A DNA stretch of 64,000 bases from positions 1-64,000 of the forward strand of contig NZ_JOFS01000004.1 of assembly GCF_000719285.1 (NCBI RefSeq), read 5' to 3'. The DNA comes from Streptomyces bicolor (GTDB lineage: Bacteria; Actinomycetota; Actinomycetes; Streptomycetales; Streptomycetaceae). The notes beneath the pieces were generated by a model. That model searched no databases. It had not been told where the DNA came from and worked only from the letters and a program-made list of their open reading frames with translations. Made by a program: the position numbers and the translations under genes. Shown piece after piece: positions 8,705-16,575 of this stretch. Each line of letters starts with the position of its first letter. The first letter of the stretch is position 1.

Positions 8705-9100
8705 GAGCAGGCTCCTTCGCGACGGGCAACGAAGCGTGAAGGACCGCACACGGGTGGAACTGCCCGGAATGGGGACGTCCTGGCCTCAGGATGTTTGGCA
8801 CGTCCACAAAGCGGGGAGCACCGCACCGTCGCGGTGATGTGTGCTTCGTTGCTGATTCAGATCAGACCGATCAGGCAAAGCGAAACGAAGTGCTCTTCCG
8901 CGTAGGACGCGAGCGTGAAAGGCGGCGGTCAGCCGGAGCCGGAACAGCCGAATCAGCTAGTCAGCGGCGGGAAGAGCGAGTGGTACTGCACGGTCGACTT
9001 CGATCCATGACAGCCCCACCTCCTCCGGCCGGTCCCTCGTGAGGGACGTTCCATACCCCTTTCGGGGTTCCCCGTAGGGGAGTCTCAATCTCGGTGCCGG
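8705..9100 (-). promoter_or_regulatory. long structured corA leader region
   Basis: More than 300 bases separate corA from its upstream neighbour. Read on the minus strand there is a two-hairpin cluster (ACCCC/GGGGT at 9055-9068 and CCCC/GGGG at 9070-9080). A perfect 7-bp hairpin follows, GTCCCTC/GAGGGAC at 9032-9047. Next comes a 15-codon ORF with a strong ribosome site, and a small CACCG/CGGTG hairpin at 8824-8836. Near the corA start, a CTTCG can pair with the CGAAG that overlaps the ribosome site. I do not recognise a known Mg2+ riboswitch class. Confidence 0.5.
8961..9008 (-). CDS. putative 15-codon leader peptide upstream of corA
   Basis: ATG at 9008 to TGA at 8961 encodes MDRSRPCSTTRSSRR. 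A strong GGAGGAGG ribosome site lies 10 bases before the ATG, better than that of many full genes here. The peptide is Arg/Ser-rich with one Pro and one Cys. It lies about 250 bases ahead of corA on the same strand and directly after the 7-bp hairpin at 9032-9047. Leader ORFs that couple translation speed to Mg2+ transporter expression are known in enterobacteria. Whether this one does so is inference. Confidence 0.45.
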   Translation of the reverse strand: MDRSRPCSTTRSSRR

Positions 9101-9200
9101 GATTCGATCGCGATGCTCACGCATGCCGTCCCGAACACCGGGCAAGAGTATCAGCCGACAGAAGTGTCAAGGTGCTGCTTTGCCCGGTCCTGACGAGTTC

Positions 9201-9206
9201 TATGCT
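9201..9206 (+). promoter_or_regulatory. -10 element TATGCT, probable leaderless promoter
   Basis: TATGCT ends 6 bases before the ATG at 9213, with TTTGCC about 16 bases upstream as a weak -35. No ribosome site is present. This spacing puts the transcription start on or next to the ATG, which predicts a leaderless message for the SUFU-domain gene. Confidence 0.45.
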
Positions 9207-9212
9207 CGCGGC

Positions 9213-9797
9213 ATGGCTGATGTTCTCCCTTTGGTCGAGGCCCGGTTGTGCACCGCGCTCGGCGAACCGGACGCCCGTGCGGCGGTCACCTTCCTCGGTA
9301 CGGACCGCATCGAGGTGCTCCGTTTCCAGGAGGGCGACATCGTCCGCTACGCCACGCTGGGCATGTCCGCGCAGCCCATGAACGACCCCACCGCGATGGT
9401 CGCCGACCCGGTCGGGGGTCCTCGCGCCGAGCTGATCCTCTCGGTCCGCGCGGGCCTGGCCGATACCGACAAGGTCCTCCGCCCGCTCGCGGTACTCGCC
9501 GCGTCCCCGCAGGTCGAGGGTGTGATCGTGGCCCCCGGCGCTTCCCTCGACGTCGGCGAGCCCCTGTGGCCCGGAGCCCCGTTCACCTCGGTCCTGGTCG
9601 CCGAGCCGGGCGGCCTGATCGAGGACCTGGAACTCGACGGGCCCCTCGACCCGGTCCACTTTCTGCCGCTGCTCCCCATGACCCCGAACGAGGCCGCCTG
9701 GAAGCGCGTGCACGGCGCCCAGGCCCTCCAGGAGCGCTGGCTGACGCACGGGACGGACCTCCGGGATCCCGTCCGCGCGTCCGTCCCGCTGGAGTGA
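9213..9797 (+). CDS. suppressor-of-fused (SUFU) domain protein
   Basis: 194 residues without membrane or signal segments. The pattern (TFLGTDRIEVLRF near the start, a middle VLRPLAVLAASPQVEGVIVAPGASLDVGEPLWPG, and PVHFLPLLPMTPNEAAWKRVHGAQALQERW near the end) is that of the small bacterial proteins assigned to the SUFU family. In animals SUFU restrains Hedgehog signalling; the bacterial role is unknown, though some relatives act as immunity proteins. No toxin gene is next to this one. The ATG at 9213 is used although the frame opens at 9123, because the upstream residues are out of character. Confidence 0.82.
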   Translation: MADVLPLVEARLCTALGEPDARAAVTFLGTDRIEVLRFQEGDIVRYATLGMSAQPMNDPTAMVADPVGGPRAELILSVRAGLADTDKVLRPLAVLAASPQVEGVIVAPGASLDVGEPLWPGAPFTSVLVAEPGGLIEDLELDGPLDPVHFLPLLPMTPNEAAWKRVHGAQALQERWLTHGTDLRDPVRASVPLE

Positions 9798-9827
9798 GGA
9801 ACCTCACCAATCGGTGGCCAGAAACCG

Positions 9828-10561
9828 TCAGTTGGCGAAGACGGTGACACGGTCCTCGGCCGCGTGCCGCGTCGCCGGCTCCTCGGCCTCGTTGGTGAGC
9901 GCCGTCCGCCGTACGGCGACCACGAGCGCACCCAGCACGGCCGTGACCGCCGCCACCACGAACGGGATGTGGATGCTGCCGGTCCACTCCTCGATCCTGG
10001 GCGCGAAGAACCAGCGCACGTGCAGACGACGGCGGTGATGTGATCGCCGTAGCCGAGGATCAGCACGTCCACGGCGAGCAGCGCCAGTGAGCCGCCGAGC
10101 ACCTTCAGCGAACCGAACCGCTTCTGCAGGCGGGGCCGCCGTGGCCGAGCGCCCTGATCGGGTCCAGCGGCGACGTCTTTCGGGCCGGCTTCGGCTGCTC
10201 CTTCAGGAGCACCGCGATGCACAGGAAGCCGACGGCCATCAGGAAGGCCGTACCGAAGAACGGACAGCGCCAGCCGGCGTCGCCGAGCAGCGGGCCGCAT
10301 GCCATGCCGAGGCCGAGGACGGACTCGTACAGCAGGATCGCCGCGGCGCTGCCGCCGGCTGCGGCGCCCACGATGACCGCGAGGGCGGTCGAGACGAAGA
10401 GCGCGTTGTCGAGCCCCCAGCCCGCTCGGAAGCCGCCCAGTTCGGATCGGGTCGACGAGTCCGATGCCCATGAAGGCGACGACGGACGCGTCGGCGGTCG
10501 CCCTGAGGCCTTCGGCTGCCGCGACGAAGTAGATGGCGTATCCAAGCATCAATTTAGGCAT
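9828..10561 (-). pseudogene. decayed MFS drug-resistance-type transporter
   Basis: Pieces of one transporter lie in three minus-strand frames. The N-terminus (start at 10561, MPKLMLGYAIYFVAAAEG to AFMGIGLVDPI) runs to about 10445. The next piece (GFRAGWGLDNALFVSTALA, LLYESVLGLGMACGPLLGD, FFGTAFLMAVGFL) is in another frame. A third (RFGSLKVLGGSLALLAVDVLIL) resumes near 10135, and the last (PFVVAAVTAVLGALVVAVRR) ends at 9828. In intact relatives roughly 70 residues lie between GIGLVDPI and GFRAGWGL; here they are gone, so an internal deletion accompanies at least three frame changes. The total of 734 bases is about half of a complete MFS gene. Confidence 0.8.
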
Positions 10562-10663
10562 GCTAACGACGCAACGTGGTTACGGCTTCCTGGACTGGTC
10601 GCTTCCGTCCGGACGGGTGATCGTCCTTGACGTGGCGCAGATGGGGTAGGACCGTGGGGCCCT

Positions 10664-11305
10664 ATGAGGGGCGAACCCAGTTGCCCGAAGTGTGGTGGCC
10701 GGGTCAGGGCTCCCGGACTCTTCGCCGACACCTGGCAATGCGATGTGCACGGCACCGTCCATCCGGTGCAGCCCGTGATCCCGCCCAGCGTCGAGGCCCT
10801 CGGCGTGGTCGTGCATCGCACGCAGGTGCCGGTGTGGATGCCGTGGCCACTGCCGATCGGCTGGCTGTTCACGGGCGTCGCCAGCGCGGGCGACGACCGC
10901 AGTGGCGGTCGTGCGACCGCCGTGGCCTGCTCCGGGCCCGGCCCGCTCGGCGGCATGGGTGAACTGATCCTGGTCGCCGAGGAGCTCGGTGTCGGCCTCG
11001 GTGCGCGTTACGCGGGCACCGACGGGCCGGACCCGGGGCCGTACATGAACGTCGAGAAGCCACCGCAGGTCAAGGTGCTGGCCGCCGGGCGTCCGACGCC
11101 GCTGTGGCATGTGTCGGGCACGCCCGACGATCGTGCCGTGTTCGCGGGGGAGGCGCTCGGGATGTGGTTGTGGGCGGTCGTGTGGCCCGAGCAGTCGGGG
11201 TTGCTGATGTACGACGAGCTGGTGCTGACGGACCTGCGGGACGCGGGGGCGGAGGTCGAGCTCGTGCCGTGCGGGGCGTTGTCGCCGCGCTTGCTCGGGC
11301 CGTAG
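10664..11305 (+). CDS. conserved Streptomyces protein with N-terminal zinc-ribbon-like CPKCG (DUF6758-like)
   Basis: 213 residues. The N-terminus holds CPKCGG (residues 7-12) and then a WQCDVHG, which could make a small zinc knuckle. The middle is Gly/Ala-rich (SGPGPLGGMGELILVAEELGVGLG) and the end alternates hydrophobic and acidic residues. There is no signal peptide. I recall near-identical proteins in many Streptomyces, catalogued as DUF6758, but no function is known to me. The gene is divergent from the MFS pseudogene and upstream of the PHP gene. Confidence 0.82.
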   Translation: MRGEPSCPKCGGRVRAPGLFADTWQCDVHGTVHPVQPVIPPSVEALGVVVHRTQVPVWMPWPLPIGWLFTGVASAGDDRSGGRATAVACSGPGPLGGMGELILVAEELGVGLGARYAGTDGPDPGPYMNVEKPPQVKVLAAGRPTPLWHVSGTPDDRAVFAGEALGMWLWAVVWPEQSGLLMYDELVLTDLRDAGAEVELVPCGALSPRLLGP

Positions 11306-11452
11306 CGCGCCCGCTGGGTGGGCCGTGGGGCGCCATGAGCTCGGGTGGCTCATGTAAGGGGCGCTCGGCGATACGGGTGTGACAGGGGTCGTTGAAAATG
11401 CGGTTATCCTTGAGCGTCCCCATCCGTGCCGTCCCTGACTGGAGTCCGCGTC

Positions 11453-12310
11453 GTGCGCATCGATCTGCACACCCACTCCACTGCTTCCGACGGTACGGAC
11501 ACCCCGGCCGAGCTGGTGCGCAACGCCGCCGCGGCCGGGCTGGACGTGGTGGCGCTCACCGACCACGACACGACCCGTGGGCACGCCGAGGCGATCGCGG
11601 CGCTGCCGGCGGGGCTCACCCTCGTCACCGGTGCCGAGCTGTCCTGCCGTATCGACGGTGTCAGCATGCACATGCTGGCGTATCTGTTCGACCCGGAGGA
11701 GCCCGCGCTGCTCGCCGAGCGGGAGCTGGTGCGGGACGACCGGGTGCCGCGGGCCAAGGGCATGATCGCCAAGCTCAATGAGCTGGGGGTGCCCGTCACC
11801 TGGGAGCAGGTGCTGCGGATCGCCGGTGACGGTTCGGTCGGCCGGCCGCATGTCGCCTCCGCGCTGGTCGAACTCGGTGTCGTACCGACCGTGGGCGACG
11901 CCTTCACCGAGGACTGGCTGGCCGACGGCGGCCGGGCCTTCGTGGCGAAGCACGAGACCGACCCGTTCGAGGCGATCCGGCTGATCAAGGCCGCGGGCGG
12001 CGTCGCCGTCTTCGCGCATCCGGCCGCGAGCAAGCGGGGCCGTACGGTGCCGGAGTCCGCGATCGCCGAGATGGCCTCCGCCGGGCTCGACGGCATCGAG
12101 GTCGACCACATGGACCACGACCCCGACACGCGTGCGCGGCTGCACGGGCTCGCGAAGGAGCTCGGGCTGCTGGCCACCGGGTCCAGTGACTACCACGGCA
12201 GCCGGAAGACGTGTGTGCTCGGTGAGTACACGACGGACCCCGAGGTGTACGGGGAGATCACGCGGCGGGCGACCGGGGCGTTTCCCGTGCCCGGGACCGG
12301 CGGGGTCTAG
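11453..12310 (+). CDS. PHP-domain phosphoesterase
   Basis: 285 residues with the metal-binding motifs of the polymerase-and-histidinol-phosphatase (PHP) fold: HTHSTASDG at the N-terminus, TDHDTT, a central GRPH, FAHPAA, and a C-terminal SSDYHG. Such stand-alone PHP proteins hydrolyse small phosphates; YciV/RnaAM-like members act on 3',5'-bisphosphates or short RNA ends. The GTG at 11453 is chosen because it starts directly with RIDLHTHS and has GGAG about 9 bases upstream; the GTG at 11426 lacks this. marC follows on the same strand after 160 bases. Confidence 0.9.
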   Translation: MRIDLHTHSTASDGTDTPAELVRNAAAAGLDVVALTDHDTTRGHAEAIAALPAGLTLVTGAELSCRIDGVSMHMLAYLFDPEEPALLAERELVRDDRVPRAKGMIAKLNELGVPVTWEQVLRIAGDGSVGRPHVASALVELGVVPTVGDAFTEDWLADGGRAFVAKHETDPFEAIRLIKAAGGVAVFAHPAASKRGRTVPESAIAEMASAGLDGIEVDHMDHDPDTRARLHGLAKELGLLATGSSDYHGSRKTCVLGEYTTDPEVYGEITRRATGAFPVPGTGGV

Positions 12311-12472
12311 GCCGGTCACCTTCACGTCTGTTCAGAGGCACCCGGCGCTGTCGGCCGTGCCCACCCGTTCCGCGCTGCGGAACGTCTGCCCACAGCGGTG
12401 GCGGCATGGCGCCAGTAGCCCGGCTCTGCCTGCCCACCGCACGTTTCACTCACCTCGCAAGGCCTCCTGCGC

Positions 12473-13078
12473 ATGTTCGATCTCGCCGTCTTCGGCTCCC
12501 TCTTCCTGACCCTCTTCGTCATCATGGATCCCCCCGGGATCACCCCGATCTTCCTCGCGCTCACCTCCGGCCGGCCGGCCAAGGTGCAGAAGCGGATGGC
12601 ATTCCAGGCCGTCTGTGTGGCGGGCGGTGTGATCGCGGTCTTCGGGCTTCTCGGTCATCAGATCCTCGACTACCTGCACGTCTCCGTCCCCGCGCTGATG
12701 ATCGCGGGCGGGCTGCTGCTCCTGCTGATCGCGCTCGACCTGCTCACCGGCAAGACGGACGAGCCCAAGCAGACCAAGGACGTGAACGTCGCCCTCGTGC
12801 CGCTGGGTATGCCGCTGCTGGCCGGGCCGGGTGCGATCGTGTCCGTCATCCTCGCGGTGCAGAAGGCCGACAGCGTGGCCACGCAGGTGTCCGTGTGGTC
12901 GGCGATCCTCGCCATCCATGTCGTGCTGTGGCTCGTGATGCGGTACTCGCTGCTGATCATCCGGGTCATCAAGGACGGCGGCGTGGTCCTGGTGACGCGG
13001 CTCGCGGGCATGATGCTGTCGGCGATCGCCGTGCAGCAGATCATCAACGGCGTCACCCAGGTCATTCAGGGGAGCTGA
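12473..13078 (+). CDS. marC: MarC-family integral membrane protein
   Basis: 201 residues with six predicted membrane helices. It has the family marks FVIMDPPGITPIFLALT near the start, VPLGMPLLAGPGAI in the middle and RLAGMMLSAIAVQQIINGV at the end. MarC was once linked to multiple antibiotic resistance, which was later withdrawn; its substrate remains unknown. The short basic loop GKTDEPKQTKD separates the two halves. A strong hairpin ends the gene. Confidence 0.92.
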   Translation: MFDLAVFGSLFLTLFVIMDPPGITPIFLALTSGRPAKVQKRMAFQAVCVAGGVIAVFGLLGHQILDYLHVSVPALMIAGGLLLLLIALDLLTGKTDEPKQTKDVNVALVPLGMPLLAGPGAIVSVILAVQKADSVATQVSVWSAILAIHVVLWLVMRYSLLIIRVIKDGGVVLVTRLAGMMLSAIAVQQIINGVTQVIQGS

Positions 13079-13127
13079 GGTCCTGGAGAAGGCTGTGCGG
13101 GCCGCGTAAGCGTCCGGAACGCCGCAA

Positions 13128-13161
13128 GGGCCCCGTACGGCGTCGCAGCCGTACGGGGCCC
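13128..13161. terminator. bidirectional hairpin after marC
   Basis: GGGCCCCGTACGG (13128-13140) and CCGTACGGGGCCC (13149-13161) form a perfect 13-bp stem with an 8-base loop between the convergent marC and the 50-residue gene. Confidence 0.9.
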
Positions 13162-13186
13162 TGAAGCTTCTTCGGGGATCCGCGTG

Positions 13187-13339
13187 TTACGAGGCCGAGG
13201 CCTCTGCCGGGCGGATCCACAACCGCTGACCGATCGAGGCGGCCTGCTGAACGATCCGGTTGACGGAGGCGGCGTCCACAACGGTGCTGTCCACGGGCGT
13301 CCCGTCGACCTCGTCGAGTCGCATGATCTCGAAGCGCAT
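13187..13339 (-). CDS. 50-residue conserved small protein
   Basis: The start at 13339 has GGGAG 6 bases upstream, far better than the longer open frame to 13432. The sequence begins MRFEIMRLDEVDG, has DSTVVDAASVNRIV in the middle and ends in Trp/Arg/Ala. It resembles other short soluble proteins seen in Streptomyces between marC and a NYN-domain gene. I know of no function. An AT-rich stretch (about 13440-13485) in the divergent gap may hold its promoter and that of the NYN gene. Confidence 0.75.
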   Translation of the reverse strand: MRFEIMRLDEVDGTPVDSTVVDAASVNRIVQQAASIGQRLWIRPAEASAS

Positions 13340-13547
13340 GGCTTCTCCCTTCGTCTGGTCATCCTCCCGATGAGCACTGGGGAGAACTACTGGGGTTACA
13401 CGGGTATCCAACGGCCTGGGTGCTACAAACATTCCCTACGCTAAAGAAATTTTTCGAACGACTAACTACTGACTGGTAAGTGGTTGCCGGTGGATCAAGG
13501 CGAGACCGACCGGGACCGGTTGTGTTCGCAGCGTGACCGCCGGGACA

Positions 13548-14453
13548 ATGGAGACGATGAACGACGACCTCGCGGCGCTCGCCGGCCGCATCGACCGCAC
13601 CAACGAGCTGCTGCAACGCATGCTCGCCGAGGTGGCGAAGACGCCCTCGACCCATGCGATCTTCGTCGACGCGGGCTACCTGTACGCCGCCGCGGGACGG
13701 TTGGTCGCCGGGACCGAGGACCGCCGGGCCTTCGATCTGGACGCCGAGGGCCTCATCGAGGCGCTGATCGACAGGGCGCGCACGATCTTCGCGGACAGCA
13801 GGCTGCTGCGGGTCTACTGGTACGACGGTGCGCGGCGCCGTATCCACACGGCGGAGCAGCAGTCGATCGCCGAGCTTCCGGATGTGAAGGTGCGGCTGGG
13901 CAACCTCAACGCGAACAACCAGCAGAAGGGCGTCGATTCGCTCATCAGGACCGACCTGGAGTCACTGGCCAGACACCGCGCCATCAGCGACGCGGCCCTG
14001 CTCGGCGGGGACGAGGACCTGGTGTCGGCGGTCGAGGCCGCGCAGGGGTACGGCGCGCGGGTGCACCTGTGGGGCATCGAGGCACCGGAGGGCCGTAACC
14101 AGGCAGAGCCGCTGCTCTGGGAGGTCGACAGCCAGCGCACCCTCGACCTCGACTTCTTCAAGCCGTACGTCTCCCGGCGCACCGCCGCCGCGTACGAGGC
14201 GGCGGGGGCCGCCCGGCCGACGCGGGAGGACGTGCGGTTCGTCGGCGCGCAGATCGCGTCGAAGTGGCTCGCGGCGCGGGGGCGGGAGTCACTGGTCGAG
14301 CTGCTGCCCGGGCACCCGTATCTCCCCGGCTCGGTGGACCAGGACCTGCTGGTGGAGGCGGAGGGGCTGCTGCAGTACTCGCTGCGCGGGCAGGCGGATC
14401 TGCGGCGGGCGTTGCGGGACGGGTTCTGGGAGCACCTGCAGGCGCAGTACTAG
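13548..14453 (+). CDS. NYN-domain (PIN-like) ribonuclease candidate
   Basis: 301 residues. After a short coiled-coil-like helix comes a NYN/limkain-type PIN fold: FVDAGYLY with the first acidic residue, VDSLIRTDLESLA, AALLGGDEDLVSAVEAAQ with the later acidic cluster, and VHLWGIEAP. NYN proteins are single-strand nucleases acting on RNA. The C-terminal third (ARGRESLVELLPGHPYLPGSVDQDLLVEAEGLL) is typical of the OST-HTH/LOTUS-lacking actinomycete branch. Starts at 13533 (GTG), 13548 and 13557 are possible; none has an ideal ribosome site and 13548 is a compromise. Confidence 0.85.
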   Translation: METMNDDLAALAGRIDRTNELLQRMLAEVAKTPSTHAIFVDAGYLYAAAGRLVAGTEDRRAFDLDAEGLIEALIDRARTIFADSRLLRVYWYDGARRRIHTAEQQSIAELPDVKVRLGNLNANNQQKGVDSLIRTDLESLARHRAISDAALLGGDEDLVSAVEAAQGYGARVHLWGIEAPEGRNQAEPLLWEVDSQRTLDLDFFKPYVSRRTAAAYEAAGAARPTREDVRFVGAQIASKWLAARGRESLVELLPGHPYLPGSVDQDLLVEAEGLLQYSLRGQADLRRALRDGFWEHLQAQY

Positions 14454-14465
14454 GCCTGCGCCGTA

Positions 14466-15389
14466 CTAGGCCTGCTGGCCGGCTGTCGGGGGTGTGCCCT
14501 CGGTGGCCTCGGTGCCGTCCACGCTGTCCCAGAAGTCGGCGACGGCCTGGGCGGTGCGCAGGGGCTGGTCGGCGTTGGGGGAGTGTTCGGCGCCGGGGAC
14601 GACCGTCCGGCGGGCCTGCAGCCGCGCGGCCATGTCGTCGAGGACCGGAACCGGCCAGGTGTCGTCGCTGGCGCCCGACAGGACGTGGAACGGGAGGGGG
14701 AGAGCGGCGAGTTCGTCGACCCGGTCCGGCTCCGTGCACAACTGACGTCCGGTGGCGATGAGTTGGGCGGGCTTCGTGCCGAGCCACCGCCTGCGCAGCA
14801 GGTCCGGGCCGCCGATGCCGCGCGCCGGGCCGCCGACCTCCTCCGGCGGCCCCATGGCGAGGATCGCCTCCCAGGTCTCGGCCATGGTCATCACCGCGAG
14901 GGCGTCCCGCAGCAGTTTCACGCGCTGCTGCTGGGAGTCGGAGATCTGGGCGGGGCCCGACGCCATGAGGGTGAGCGAACGGAACGGCGCGTGGTCGAGG
15001 ATCACGGCCGCGCGGGCGATCTGACCGCCCAGGGAGTGGCCGAGGAGGTGGAGGGGCGTGCCGTCCGCGTCGAGGGCCGCCGCCTGGGCGAGGACGTCCT
15101 GAGCCAACTCGTCGCGCGCGTAGGCGGATTCGTCGTCCGCCGGCCCGTCCGACTCGTGCTGTCCGCGTCCGTCGACGGCGACGGTGCGGTAGCCGCGCTC
15201 CGCCAGCGGCTCGTGCATAAGCGTGAAGTCCTCCTTGCTGCCCGTGAATCCGGGGAGCAGCAGGGCGACGCCTCGGGGCTCGACGCCGGGGGCGGCGGGG
15301 TGGTCCACGACGGCGAAGGTGCCGCGAGGAGTGTGGAGGGGGTAGGCACGGGCGTTCGGGGGCGGCGTGGCGGCGGGTTGGGTGGTCAC
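14466..15389 (-). CDS. alpha/beta hydrolase
   Basis: 307 residues of the alpha/beta hydrolase fold: an LLLPGFTGSKEDF oxyanion loop, VDGRGQHESDG, the nucleophile elbow GHSLGG, an acidic residue in LSGASDDTWPV and the catalytic His in PGAEHSPN. The substrate cannot be told from sequence; lysophospholipase-, esterase- and thioesterase-like activities are all seen in this group. It converges on the NYN gene with 12 bases between stop codons, where the words TACTAGGCCTGC occur twice around the junction. Confidence 0.88.
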   Translation of the reverse strand: MTTQPAATPPPNARAYPLHTPRGTFAVVDHPAAPGVEPRGVALLLPGFTGSKEDFTLMHEPLAERGYRTVAVDGRGQHESDGPADDESAYARDELAQDVLAQAAALDADGTPLHLLGHSLGGQIARAAVILDHAPFRSLTLMASGPAQISDSQQQRVKLLRDALAVMTMAETWEAILAMGPPEEVGGPARGIGGPDLLRRRWLGTKPAQLIATGRQLCTEPDRVDELAALPLPFHVLSGASDDTWPVPVLDDMAARLQARRTVVPGAEHSPNADQPLRTAQAVADFWDSVDGTEATEGTPPTAGQQA

Positions 15390-15485
15390 GTTGGGGAGGG
15401 TAGCGGGTGGGGGCGGGCGAGTGGCGGGCCGGTGCTCCGGGTTCCCAGGGGCTGCCGGTCGCGCCGGGCCTGGGCGCCCACAACG

Positions 15486-15524
15486 CGACGGCCCGGCCCC
15501 GCGTGATGCGGGACCGGGCCGTCG
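15486..15524 (-). terminator. hairpin terminator of the DEAD-box helicase gene
   Basis: CGACGGCCCGG (15486-15496) pairs with CCGGGCCGTCG (15514-15524). Inside it CCCGC pairs with GCGGG around a GTGAT loop. It lies 10 bases beyond the helicase stop codon. Confidence 0.85.
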
Positions 15525-15533
15525 TACGGGAGA

Positions 15534-16575
15534 TCAGCTCTCCGCGGGCTCCGCGGCGGCCGTGGCCTTGCGGGTACGGCGCACCTTGGGCTTCGCCTCG
15601 GCCGTGCCGTCGGCGGTCTCCACGGTCGCCGCCGCCTTGCGCGTACGGCGGCGCGGTGCGGGAGCCTCCGTGGCGGCCGGCTCCTGGGTTGCCTGCGCCG
15701 GGATGTCCGCGGCCAGGGCGGAGGACGCCGCGGTCTTGCGGGTGCGGCGTGCCCTGGGCTTGGCCTCGGCGGTCTCGGCCGTGTCGACGGCCACCTCGGC
15801 GGCGGCCGTCGCCTTGCGGGTGCGCCGGGGCTTGGCCTCGGCGGCCTCCGGCTCCGGGGCGGTCGCGGCGGCCTTGCGCGTACGGCGCGGCTTCGCCTCG
15901 GTGGCCTCGGCCGTGTCGACGGCGGCCTCGGCGGTGGCCGCGGTCTTGCGGGTGCGGCGTGCCTTGGGCTTCGCCTCGGCGGCCACGACCGTGTCCATGG
16001 CAGCCTCGGCCGTCTCCACGGCAGCCTCCGCCGGGGCGGTCGCCTTGCGGGTACGCCGTGCCTTCGGCTTGGCCTCGGCGGCCTCCGGCTCCTGGGCCGT
16101 CTGGGCCGGGATGTCGGCGGCCTCGACGGACGCGGCGGTCTTGCGGGTACGGCGCGTCCTGGGCTTGGCCTCGGTGGCCTCGGCCGTGTCGACGGCGGTC
16201 TCGGCGGCGGCCGTTGCCTTGCGGGTACGGCGGCGCGGCTTGGTCTCCGGTGCCTCCACGGTTTCCGCGGTCTCCGGAGTCGGCTGGACGGCCTCCGTGG
16301 TGCCCTCGGCCGTGGCGACCGCGGCCTCCGCCGTGACCGTCGCCTTCCGGGTACGGCGGCGCGGCTTGGCGGCGGGAGCCTCCTCGGGCTCAGCGGCCTG
16401 CGGAGCCGTGGCGGGCTCGGAGACCTGGACGGCTTCCGCGGCCTTCTCGGCCTCCGGCGACTGCGCGGCTTCCGGCTCCGGCGTTGCCACTGCCTCCGCC
16501 GAAGTCGCCTTCGGCTCCGCCGACTTGCGCGTCCGGCGGCGGCGCGGCTTGGCCGGGGTCTCCTCGGTCGCGTCC
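15534..16575 (-). repeat. coding repeats in the helicase tail (RRTRK modules)
   Basis: About ten to eleven copies of a 20-35 residue module: a basic block (K-P-R/K-x-R-R-T-R-K), a Thr/Ala linker, then an acidic E-A-A-V-x-T-A-E stretch. A few RRRRRTRGG blocks precede them. At DNA level the copies are similar enough for slippage or unequal recombination, so copy number probably varies between strains. Confidence 0.85.

Noticed and set aside
8705..9100. Known Mg2+ riboswitch (M-box or mgtA type) upstream of corA
   Set aside because: Hairpins are present but I could not recognise the conserved core of any known class.
9213..10561. Toxin-immunity pair involving the SUFU-domain protein
   Set aside because: The neighbour is a decayed MFS transporter, not a toxin; nothing supports a pair.
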